Positions 24,779 through 32,762 of a stretch of DNA of 55,257 nucleotides are shown piece by piece. Every line of letters starts with the position of its first letter. The stretch's first letter is position 1. Source of the stretch: Bdellovibrio sp. ZAP7 (GTDB taxonomy: Bacteria; Bdellovibrionota_B; Oligoflexia; Oligoflexales; RGVZ01); contig CAMDKS010000021.1 of the NCBI GenBank assembly GCA_945900755.1, positions 1 to 55,257 on the forward strand, given 5' to 3'. The notes beneath the pieces were generated by a model, which was given only the letters and a program-made list of their open reading frames with translations, did no database searches and was not told where the DNA came from. The translations under genes were made by a program, and so were the position numbers.

Positions 24779-27514
24779 CTAAAAGGTCAAATCTAAGGGA
24801 GTTCGCATCAGCTCGCGACGGAGGGCGTAGGCGTTGTCCTTAAATCCAGGGACAGCCGCCAGGGACTGCAAATAAGTCGCAACTCGGTACATTAAGCCCA
24901 TTAGGTCCCCAACTCCGAAGTACTCAGTGGTACCTTCTTTGACAAGGGTTTGCCAGTCCATCCCTGTAAGCCATTGGCGAACAATCCATCCCGCTCCAGG
25001 ATTAAATTCTTTGATCTGATACCAGGTACGACGTCCAAACGGATTGTCATACACTTCTGGAAATAGAGTTTGGGGGTAAAAGGCCTGCAATTCTGTTTCT
25101 AATTTTGCGGTATCGAATGGAAATTTATAAGTGGCATTACCGCCCGGCTCCTTGAACCTCGGAAGGCAAAGTGCGGCCATTAATTCGGCTGCATTGACGA
25201 GTTTTTCAGGAACGATCATGCCTCGTACGAGCATACTCGAAATAAGAAGGCCGCCACTTTGAGGGAAGTATCTTCCTATGGATCCCATAGGGGTAAGTGT
25301 CTCATCTTTGCCAAGGCAGCCGAGCTGATGCATATGTAGATGCATGGCCGTTAATTTTGCTTGGCGTCGAATGTCTAAGTAGTTGTGACAAGGCTGAACC
25401 AAGGGGCATTTTCTACATTCGGAATCATTGGTTGGTTCGTCAAGTTTTTCATCAAATTTAAAACGTGCATACTCTGCGGCTGGACTAATGCAAGGCAGGA
25501 TCGTTGACCCGAGTTTATTTTCGACATCAGGTTTTCTAATCAGCCTAAGATCTGTTTTCTTTTGTTGATATTTTAGAAAGCTCTTGCCGTAAATGCCCTC
25601 AACAGTTCCAAGGTTTAATCCGCGTCCGATCAAACCTAAAAGGGTAGTAGGGTCGGTTCTAAGTCGTGAGTTGCAAGGCTCACGTTTGGACCCACCTTGC
25701 CGCACAAAAGCTTCAATACTAGGCCAAATTGAAAACCCAATAACATCCTTGCCTCGGCGTCCGGCCCGTCCCAACATTTGAAGAATTTCTCCTTCAGCGT
25801 AAGGAGTCATCCCATTTTCTCCTGGACGTTGGTAGTCAGCAATGATGGAGCTACGAACGCTAAAATTGATTCCGAGCGATAGTCCCATAGTGGCCACGCA
25901 AAAGCGCAATAGACCATCTTTTACAAGGCGTTCAATCGCAATTCTCGCAGCCGGCGCAAGGCCTGAGTGGTGATAGCCAACCCCGTACGTTTGGATCATT
26001 CGCCGAAGCGAGGGTTTGATAAAGGTAAGGGAGCCAATGTCCTTGTGGGCTTGCATCAACACGGCCCCAATTTTTTCGGAGTGCTCTGCCGCTAACGGCT
26101 CTAGGGACCGTTCAAGAAGTACCGCTAAATTTTCACAGTCAAATCGTTTTCCGCAATAAATAATCGCAGGGACAAGGTCTAAATCAATGAGCGAAGGCAG
26201 CCTTGTCACGAGGTCTTCGTAGTGCAGTGGAAGATCTCGCCGTGTAGGATTTAGGGCGTTAAAGGCCTCTTTGGGAATGTTGGCTTCGGTCAGCCATTGC
26301 CCGCCGTAGTGAATGATGTTGGCGAGCGGCACGGGACGGATTTCCGTTCGCACCAGTGTACAGCGTTTTTTTCCTTGGGTTGAAATCCAATCAGCGAAAT
26401 CGTCGGCGTTACCTACAGAGGCACTGAGCAAAAGGACTTGGCACGAAGGTGGAGTTAAAATAATCGCCTCTTCCCAAGCACTGCCACGGCCTTCGTCTTG
26501 AAGATAGTGATACTCGTCGAAGACCACCAATGTTCGTCCAAGATCTGGTTCGATTCCAAGCAGAGAATTACGATAGCTTTCAAGCGTAGCTACGACAATA
26601 GGGGCGTCCAAATTTTCTTTGATGTCGCCCGTCGCAATACCAATTTTATCGTCGCCAAACATGGCGCGAAGTTCTCGCACTTTATCGTTGGAAAGGGATT
26701 TTACAGGTGTTGTATACGCTGCACGAAAGGTAGGATCATCAATATTCATAGCAAAAAATACTTCAACCGCCCGTGTTTTACCAGCGGTCGTGGGCGCATC
26801 CACAATGACGCTCTCACCTGCTCGGAGTAGATCAAAGACTTGCTGCTGCCAAGGGTCTAGGGTTAGTGTTTTGGGATCGGTGGGGCCGGGAGGGCGACTA
26901 GCGTTTTGTGCGCGCAACTCAATACCAGCCTCGAGCCAAGTTTTAATTTCAAGGTGGCTTTTTTCAATATTGGCTTGGGGTAAATCACGTTTGCCTGCGT
27001 CGCCTTTGTCTATATTGAATTCTTTTGGAGGTGCCCCCCGAGTCGGTTTACCCTTAGGTCCGCCCTTGTTAAAAGTTCGGCCACCCTGAGAACCCCCTTT
27101 GGGGTCGCCTTGGGATGATTGGCCACCTTGTGATCCGCGGTCGTTTTTGAATCTTGAACCATCTTTAGAGTGAGAACCGCCTTTTTTTCCGGAATTATTA
27201 GAGGCTGGTGGAAGACCTTTGCGATGCCGACGCCGTCCTTCTCCTTGGCCTCCACTACTAGTAGATTTTTCAGAGGGCCCAGGTCGAGACGTATCATCAG
27301 ATGATGTGCCGGTTGATGAGGATTGGCTTGAGGAGTCTGTTGGCGGTCTAGATTGATTATCTGACGGCCCATGGGGACGTTTTTTTACTCGATCGCCAGG
27401 ACCCTTTTGCCCGTCTTTTCCTGGATCACGGGACTCTTTCCGGCGTTCTGGGAAGCGATCTTCATTATTGGAATTTCGTTTTGACTTCGATGGCTTATTG
27501 CCGAATCGGCTCAT
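24779..27514 (-). CDS. Ski2/Mtr4-like DEAD/H helicase with long disordered N-terminus
   Basis: The 911-residue protein starts with ~180 residues rich in Gly, Ser, Lys, Arg and Gln, almost surely disordered and possibly RNA-binding. The helicase core follows: motif I PTTAGKT (241-247), motif II DEYH (333-336), motif III SAS (364-366), and motif VI QMLGRAGRRG (579-588). YHHSG at 514-518 and the overall layout fit superfamily 2 Ski2-like enzymes. The C-terminal part contains C700, C703 and C709 (SECRKCPLVQPC), perhaps with C675, as a possible metal site. RNA remodelling is the likely role; DNA activity is possible. AGAGAG precedes the ATG. A 9-bp perfect dyad lies upstream. Confidence 0.85.
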   Translation of the reverse strand: MSRFGNKPSKSKRNSNNEDRFPERRKESRDPGKDGQKGPGDRVKKRPHGPSDNQSRPPTDSSSQSSSTGTSSDDTSRPGPSEKSTSSGGQGEGRRRHRKGLPPASNNSGKKGGSHSKDGSRFKNDRGSQGGQSSQGDPKGGSQGGRTFNKGGPKGKPTRGAPPKEFNIDKGDAGKRDLPQANIEKSHLEIKTWLEAGIELRAQNASRPPGPTDPKTLTLDPWQQQVFDLLRAGESVIVDAPTTAGKTRAVEVFFAMNIDDPTFRAAYTTPVKSLSNDKVRELRAMFGDDKIGIATGDIKENLDAPIVVATLESYRNSLLGIEPDLGRTLVVFDEYHYLQDEGRGSAWEEAIILTPPSCQVLLLSASVGNADDFADWISTQGKKRCTLVRTEIRPVPLANIIHYGGQWLTEANIPKEAFNALNPTRRDLPLHYEDLVTRLPSLIDLDLVPAIIYCGKRFDCENLAVLLERSLEPLAAEHSEKIGAVLMQAHKDIGSLTFIKPSLRRMIQTYGVGYHHSGLAPAARIAIERLVKDGLLRFCVATMGLSLGINFSVRSSIIADYQRPGENGMTPYAEGEILQMLGRAGRRGKDVIGFSIWPSIEAFVRQGGSKREPCNSRLRTDPTTLLGLIGRGLNLGTVEGIYGKSFLKYQQKKTDLRLIRKPDVENKLGSTILPCISPAAEYARFKFDEKLDEPTNDSECRKCPLVQPCHNYLDIRRQAKLTAMHLHMHQLGCLGKDETLTPMGSIGRYFPQSGGLLISSMLVRGMIVPEKLVNAAELMAALCLPRFKEPGGNATYKFPFDTAKLETELQAFYPQTLFPEVYDNPFGRRTWYQIKEFNPGAGWIVRQWLTGMDWQTLVKEGTTEYFGVGDLMGLMYRVATYLQSLAAVPGFKDNAYALRRELMRTPLDLTF

Positions 27515-27525
27515 AGTGTATCTCT

Positions 27526-27550
27526 CTATTATGATTGACTCTCATAATAG
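27526..27550. promoter_or_regulatory. 25-bp dyad between the glutamine synthetase and helicase genes
   Basis: CTATTATGA (27526-27534) and TCATAATAG (27542-27550) are perfectly complementary around seven bases. It lies 12 bases upstream of the helicase ATG and 20 bases after the glutamine synthetase stop. There is no T-run, so an operator is more likely than a terminator. Confidence 0.4.
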
Positions 27551-27569
27551 TACATGGTGACGGAGATGT

Positions 27570-29786
27570 CTACATGACGTACAATATTTCTCGATACTTC
27601 GGAAGCGCCCAAAGCTGATCATCGACTAGGTTTTCAAGTTGATCGCTAACTTTTCGGACGTCTTCCATCAGGGGCATACCTTCAGCGGCGATCGTGGCCG
27701 CCAGTGCAGGCTCATTATGGATTGAGGAGCATTTTTCTAAGAACACCGTTAGTTTATCTTTTGCGGCAGCGAGGGCGGACGTTAAATCGATGGTCAAGCG
27801 AAGTTGTTTTTCGATTTCAACGGGAATATTTCCAATCGCTGCTTTTATGCTCGCAGCGGACTGTGCAAGGATGCGTGTGTGAGCAATCGCCGCAGGGAAA
27901 ACCTCGTTAGATAACATTTCTTGAAGTGTTTCGAGTTCAATCATGCGGACTTTGATGTAGCGCTCGAGTTTTACGTTGTAGCGAGCGTCCACTTCGTCTC
28001 CTCGGTGGACACCGATGGCAGCGAGCATAGCCTTATTTTTAGGGTCTTTTATGGCTAGCAGAGCGTCTGGAGTCGTACGAATATTCGGTAGTCCACGGCG
28101 AGCAGCTTCTTTGTGCCATTCTTCACCGTAACCGTTGCCTTCAAAGCAAACGGCTTTGTTCTCTAGCAGAGTTTGGACAATTAATTTTAAAATGTCTTCT
28201 TGGGATGCCAGGGATCGACCTTGAGCAACACTCTTCTTTAAAGTTTCATTCATTTCCGAAAGCGTAGTGGAAACGGCTGAGTTTAAATAAGTTAACGACG
28301 GAGAAATCGAAGCTGATGAACCAACGGCACGAAACTCAAATTTATTGCCAGTAAAAGCAAAAGGTGACGTCCGGTTACGATCCGTGTTGTCTCGAGCAAT
28401 GACAGGAACCCGCGCTAAATCAAGATTAATATTTTTTGCTCGATCTGTAAGGCTACCGCCGGTAGTGGTCAATTTTTCGACGACTTCTGTCAGCGTGTCG
28501 CCTAAAAAGCAGCTGATAATCGCTGGTGGGGCCTCATTGGCTCCAAGTCGGAAATCATTGCCGGCAGAGGCAATACTCATGCGAAGAAGGGTGGCGTACT
28601 GATTCACAGCTTTTACCGTGGCTGCTAAAAACCATAGGAAGCGAATATTATCCATTGGACTGTCGCCTGGCTCCAGCATGTTATGGCCAAGATTGTCAGA
28701 CAGGGACCAGTTGACGTGTTTTCCGCTGCCGTTAATGCCCGCATAAGGTTTTTCATGAAATAATACTTGAAGCTGATGGCGTCGTGCCACTGTGCGAAGA
28801 ACCTCCACCACTAATTGATTGTGGTCCGCCGCAATGTTTGCGTTCTCGAAAATTGGGGCAAATTCGCACTGGCTAGGAGCCACCTCATTGTGGCGAGTTT
28901 TACAGGGGACACCCAGTTTATAGAGCTCATGCTCCGCTTCCATCATGAATGCCAAGATGCGCGGTTTGATTGAGCCAAAATAATGATCCTCAAGCTGCTG
29001 ACCTCGTGGCGGTGGTCGGCCAATGAGCGTCCGACCAGCAAGGAGGAGGTCTGGACGAAGATTGAAAAGCGCTTCATCACACACAAAATATTCTTGCTCT
29101 GGTCCCGCCGAAGCAATCACATGTTTTACGTCGTGTCCCAATAATCTTAGGGATTCAGTCGCCGATTTATTAAGAGCGCAAAGTGAGCGAAGAAGAGGGG
29201 TTTTTTCGTCTAGAGCTTCACCAGTATAAGAGATAAACAAGCTCGGAATACATAGAGTCAAGCCATTTTCGCTTTCCATCAAAAACATCGGAGAGCTTGC
29301 ATCCCAAGCCGTGTATCCGCGAGCTTCAAACGTCGCACGGACGCCTCCCGAAGGAAAACTGCTGGCGTCTGGTTCCGATTGAATCAGTTCTTTTCCAGTA
29401 AATCGCTCAAGGGCACGACCCTTTTTATCAAAACTAAAAAAGGCATCATGTTTTTCTGCCGTTGCACCAGTCTGCGGTTGAAACCAGTGGCAATAGTGAG
29501 TCGCTCCGCGGCTCAGGGCCCAGGCACTCACGGCATCGGCGACTTTGCATGCTAAATCAAGGGAGAGGGGAGTGTCGCGAGTTGCAAATTCTCTCAAGAT
29601 TGCAATTTCTGCCGAAGGTATTTTTTTTTCCATCATTTCGAAACTAAAAGTATTACAGCCAAAATATTCGCTAGCCTTCAGGTTCACATCAATTGGTCGG
29701 GAAAATGTTTTTTTGAAAACTCGTGTGGTGCGTGATCCTGCAACTCGAAGTGCCTCAAACCGTGCTGATGCCCTGTTGGTGCTCAT
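27570..29786 (-). CDS. glnN: glutamine synthetase type III
   Basis: This enzyme makes glutamine from glutamate, ammonia and ATP. The 738-residue length and motifs are those of GSIII: the N-terminal family signature EYFGCNTFSFE, the segment PCKTRHNEVAPSQCEFAPIFE, split here as KTRHNEVAPSQCEFAP, and NGSGKHVNWSL, which carries substrate- and metal-binding residues. GSIII forms dodecamers and is not adenylylated like GSI. I chose the ATG at 29786 with GGAGAG four bases upstream; the frame is open to 29852 but without a ribosome site. No nitrogen-regulation gene is adjacent. The ~200 bases upstream hold its promoter region but no clear sites. Confidence 0.95.
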   Translation of the reverse strand: MSTNRASARFEALRVAGSRTTRVFKKTFSRPIDVNLKASEYFGCNTFSFEMMEKKIPSAEIAILREFATRDTPLSLDLACKVADAVSAWALSRGATHYCHWFQPQTGATAEKHDAFFSFDKKGRALERFTGKELIQSEPDASSFPSGGVRATFEARGYTAWDASSPMFLMESENGLTLCIPSLFISYTGEALDEKTPLLRSLCALNKSATESLRLLGHDVKHVIASAGPEQEYFVCDEALFNLRPDLLLAGRTLIGRPPPRGQQLEDHYFGSIKPRILAFMMEAEHELYKLGVPCKTRHNEVAPSQCEFAPIFENANIAADHNQLVVEVLRTVARRHQLQVLFHEKPYAGINGSGKHVNWSLSDNLGHNMLEPGDSPMDNIRFLWFLAATVKAVNQYATLLRMSIASAGNDFRLGANEAPPAIISCFLGDTLTEVVEKLTTTGGSLTDRAKNINLDLARVPVIARDNTDRNRTSPFAFTGNKFEFRAVGSSASISPSLTYLNSAVSTTLSEMNETLKKSVAQGRSLASQEDILKLIVQTLLENKAVCFEGNGYGEEWHKEAARRGLPNIRTTPDALLAIKDPKNKAMLAAIGVHRGDEVDARYNVKLERYIKVRMIELETLQEMLSNEVFPAAIAHTRILAQSAASIKAAIGNIPVEIEKQLRLTIDLTSALAAAKDKLTVFLEKCSSIHNEPALAATIAAEGMPLMEDVRKVSDQLENLVDDQLWALPKYREILYVM

Positions 29787-29993
29787 AGGTCTCTCCAATG
29801 ATGTTAAAAAATGCGCAGAAGCCGAAGGTTGCTTTATAGGCGAGGACGGCACGGAGAAAAAAATCCCCCATGGACTATTTTTATAGAGGGTTCCTTAAAT
29901 CAGAGCAAGAGAAATGTCGCGAGAGGGCGAAACTACGAGGCCCTATGAACTTGGTAAGAATAGTCTCTAGATATGAAAATAAGCAGAACGTTG

Positions 29994-30662
29994 TTACAAG
30001 GCCGAAAGGGCTGCCTCAATTTTTAGAAAAAGCTCTTCAAGGGAGACCTCAGTATCGATCCCTAAGGTCGCCAGGCCTGCCTTTTCGCAGGCTGGTATTT
30101 GGGTGTCCATAAGTCTTTGGGCCTCCAAAGCAGTCATTCCGGAGCGAGCGCAGAGGCGTTCTAATTGAGTCTTTGGAGAGCAAAATGTAGCCCAAGTTTT
30201 GTAAAATAAGGGGGCACGGCCGGTCTCAAAAATTAACGCAGCCTCATAGAAAAAGATTTGATTAAGATTTAAAATTCTAGATTTTTCGACGAGGTCTTTG
30301 AACTTTAAATGAATGGCTGGATGCATGATAGTTTCTAGAGACTTGCGCTCAGATTCGCTCGATAAAATTATTTTGCGCAATTTATCCCTATTTAGGGATT
30401 GTTTGGAGTTCTCTGAAGCAAGCAATACGCCCTCTCCAAAATGCTGAACAATCGCAGCTAGGGTGGGCTCACCCGGCTCCACGATTTGACGAGCCAATAG
30501 GTCGGCATCAACAACTAAAAATCCTTTTTTGCGAAGCATATCTGCGACGGTAGTTTTGCCCGTAGCAATGCTTCCAGTCAATCCAATACAACGAGACTTC
30601 ATAAATGTTAAAAAATCTTGATGACTCAAGTGTCCTTCAGCGTATTGGTCAGATTGGCTCAT
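29994..30662 (-). CDS. coaE: dephospho-CoA kinase
   Basis: This catalyses the last step of coenzyme A synthesis, phosphorylation of dephospho-CoA at the 3'-hydroxyl. The P-loop is GSIATGKT at residues 30-37 (GLTGSIATGKTT), and DADLLARQIV and the late segment around R-S-G-M-T-A match the family. The 222-residue length fits if the ATG at 30662 is used; GGGAGC lies eight bases before it and overlaps the end of the upstream gene. An internal Met21 start would also give a functional-size enzyme. It follows the TPR/PEGA gene directly, so they share a transcript. A short stretch at 30388-30416 resembles the arms of hairpin R1. Confidence 0.92.
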   Translation of the reverse strand: MSQSDQYAEGHLSHQDFLTFMKSRCIGLTGSIATGKTTVADMLRKKGFLVVDADLLARQIVEPGEPTLAAIVQHFGEGVLLASENSKQSLNRDKLRKIILSSESERKSLETIMHPAIHLKFKDLVEKSRILNLNQIFFYEAALIFETGRAPLFYKTWATFCSPKTQLERLCARSGMTALEAQRLMDTQIPACEKAGLATLGIDTEVSLEELFLKIEAALSAL

Positions 30663-30665
30663 GTA

Positions 30666-32696
30666 TTACAGCTCCCAGTCAATACCGATGGTCATTGAGT
30701 GCCTTAAATTTTTGTGGTGGGCGCCTAGAGTCGGTGTATAGCCGACAAAGTACATTTGCCGATTAGGATTCTCAGAAAATTGATCGCCGCGGTTTGAGGC
30801 GTCATGCGGTAAGGCCATTGCAAATGTTCCCAAAGGAGCTTTTTCCAAATCTAGATTGTACGAATGAAGAATTTTAGCAGACTTCTTTCGTTTTCCCTTA
30901 GTTTTAGTCCCTGAAGAGTCGTTGACAAAGGCTTCGATAACGCCGCCTGCCCATAATCCTCCAAAGGCGATTAGGGACATTTGCGCCTGTTGATTGGCTT
31001 TCGCAACACTTGCCTTTGCTTCTGCATTTATTGCATCAGTCTCTGCATTCCACGCATCCTTGTCAGTAGCCTGGTCGGCTGCTGCTTCCCGTTCTGAATA
31101 TACTTTCAATCTCTGGGCATTTATGGTTTTAGCTGCCTTTGTATTTACATTCCAAAAGTAGAGTGCCCCAATTTCGGACGAGGCGAAAAACAGTCCAGCG
31201 AGTGTGCTGCCTCGACAAAACTGACCCGCTCCTAAAGGCAAAATTTTAACGAAGGCACCACAGCTTGAGCTTTTTGATGCCGAACTCTTTTTTTTCTGAG
31301 AACTCGGCTGATCAAGGCGTGGCGGTGGTGGCATTCCTGACGATGACCCAGAGGAAATCCCTGGAGGAGGTGCAGCAGGGCTTTCAGCGGCCATTGCTGG
31401 CGCAACTTCCAATGGAGGTCCCAGGTACCCACCGTATGGATCCGAAACTGGGGGAGGCGGAGGGGCTTGATATTGAGGTGCCTGTCCATATTGCGGCTGC
31501 GGAGCATACATCGGCTGCGGAGCATACATCGGCTGCGGAGCATACATCGGCTGTGGAGCATACATCGGTTGTGGAGCATACATCGGCTGCGGAGCATACA
31601 TCGGCTGCGGAGCATACATCGGCTGTTGCGGAGGATAATTTGGGTACGCAGGCTGCTGAGGAGCATACATCGGCTGTTGTGGCATTTGATTTCCTTGGAG
31701 TCCATATCCGGCCTGAGGAACGACTGGTTGGTAAGGTGCCGCTGGAGTGACCACTTGTTGGGGTGGTAAGGTGGGAGTCATTGGGGGGTAAATTGTCGTA
31801 TCACTCCCGTCATCAAACATGTTCGAGCTACGGGACGACGAAGCGCCTCCTTTTGATTTAGCAAGACGAGCATTCTGTGAAGGCAATGGAATCTTGCTTT
31901 TCACAGGTAACGGTACTATTTTTGCCGGAATTTTTTCCAATATAACTTCAAGAGTGCTGCTTGTTAGAGGATCGAGAGATACCTTGATGCCTTTACTTAT
32001 ATAGCCACTAGCTGAGACGGTTAGTATGACGACACCAGGGACAACTTCAATTTCTTCGCCTGATGATCCATAAGCAATTCCATCTAATTCAATTTTCGCA
32101 TTTGGCACGTTTGAGTTAACTCTCAAGACTGTTTTTTTAGATTTTACTTTTGATAAAGCTTGACCAGTTGGTGCCGTTCTTCCTGGTGCAAGCGTTTTCG
32201 CTGGAGCAGCGGTTCTCGCTGGAGCAGCGGTTCTCGCTGGTGCAGCCGTCGCCGCTTTGAAAATGGGTAAAACAGAATCATCAACCACTTCGCCGTCCGT
32301 CAATTGTATGGATGGATTCAAATTTTTGGCTGTTTGAAAGGAGCTGGTGGCAGCTGATTTTTGTCCTGCCATGTATTGAGCTACCCCGAGGAACTTATGT
32401 GTTTCGGCCAATTCTGTCTTGGATTTTGATGATTTTAGAGCCGCTTTAAGTTGCGTTAAAGCCGACTTGATGTCGTTTTTCATGATGGAAGTACGCCCAT
32501 TTTTCCAAGCTTGTGCGTTGGCAGTCATGGGCAAATAAAGTAGTACGAGTATCAATATTCGAACGAATATGGTGAATCGCAGATCTCGACCAAAACATGA
32601 TTTAGCCATCCGATCCAGTGGAGCAAGAGCCCCATTGGATCTGTCTAGACATTTTAATATGCCTCGACGAGCTAATTTTGTTTTGGTTACATTCAC
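30666..32696 (-). CDS. exported protein with TPR-like, PEGA and Pro/Gln-rich repeat regions
   Basis: The 676-residue protein starts with GTG at 32696, with AGAGGAAG seven bases upstream. A hydrophobic export signal (FVRILILVLLYL) ends near ANAQA. TPR-like helices lie at ~60-130. A Pro/Ala linker of ARTAAP repeats follows, then a PEGA domain at ~190-260 (VNSNVPNAKIELDG to GVVILTVSASGY). Next comes a PMYAPQ-type repeat region, and a C-terminal domain with a hydrophobic segment (LIAFGGLWAGGVIEAFV). PEGA domains are linked to envelope or S-layer-like attachment. It sits beside a kinase that also carries a PEGA domain. I infer an envelope structural or signalling partner. Confidence 0.7.
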   Translation of the reverse strand: MNVTKTKLARRGILKCLDRSNGALAPLDRMAKSCFGRDLRFTIFVRILILVLLYLPMTANAQAWKNGRTSIMKNDIKSALTQLKAALKSSKSKTELAETHKFLGVAQYMAGQKSAATSSFQTAKNLNPSIQLTDGEVVDDSVLPIFKAATAAPARTAAPARTAAPAKTLAPGRTAPTGQALSKVKSKKTVLRVNSNVPNAKIELDGIAYGSSGEEIEVVPGVVILTVSASGYISKGIKVSLDPLTSSTLEVILEKIPAKIVPLPVKSKIPLPSQNARLAKSKGGASSSRSSNMFDDGSDTTIYPPMTPTLPPQQVVTPAAPYQPVVPQAGYGLQGNQMPQQPMYAPQQPAYPNYPPQQPMYAPQPMYAPQPMYAPQPMYAPQPMYAPQPMYAPQPMYAPQPQYGQAPQYQAPPPPPVSDPYGGYLGPPLEVAPAMAAESPAAPPPGISSGSSSGMPPPPRLDQPSSQKKKSSASKSSSCGAFVKILPLGAGQFCRGSTLAGLFFASSEIGALYFWNVNTKAAKTINAQRLKVYSEREAAADQATDKDAWNAETDAINAEAKASVAKANQQAQMSLIAFGGLWAGGVIEAFVNDSSGTKTKGKRKKSAKILHSYNLDLEKAPLGTFAMALPHDASNRGDQFSENPNRQMYFVGYTPTLGAHHKNLRHSMTIGIDWEL
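31495..31620. repeat. seven 18-bp tandem repeats inside the PEGA protein gene
   Basis: GGCTGCGGAGCATACATC is repeated seven times head-to-tail, with one or two T substitutions in copies 4 and 5. On the minus strand it encodes the six-residue unit PMYAPQ. The 18-bp unit keeps frame, so copy number can change without breaking the gene. A degenerate further copy lies near 31651. Confidence 0.95.
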
Positions 32697-32762
32697 GTTT
32701 TCGCTTCCTCTTCATTCCACTTAGTTCGAAATGTCAGATCCAAAAATCTTTAAATCGCTTAA

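Noticed and set aside
31495..31620. The tandem repeats as a CRISPR array.
   Set aside because: There are no spacers between units; the repeats are head-to-tail and in frame with a coding region.
31265..31750. Long open frames on the plus strand across the PMYAPQ repeats.
   Set aside because: They exist only because the 18-bp repeat keeps all frames open; the minus-strand gene explains the sequence.
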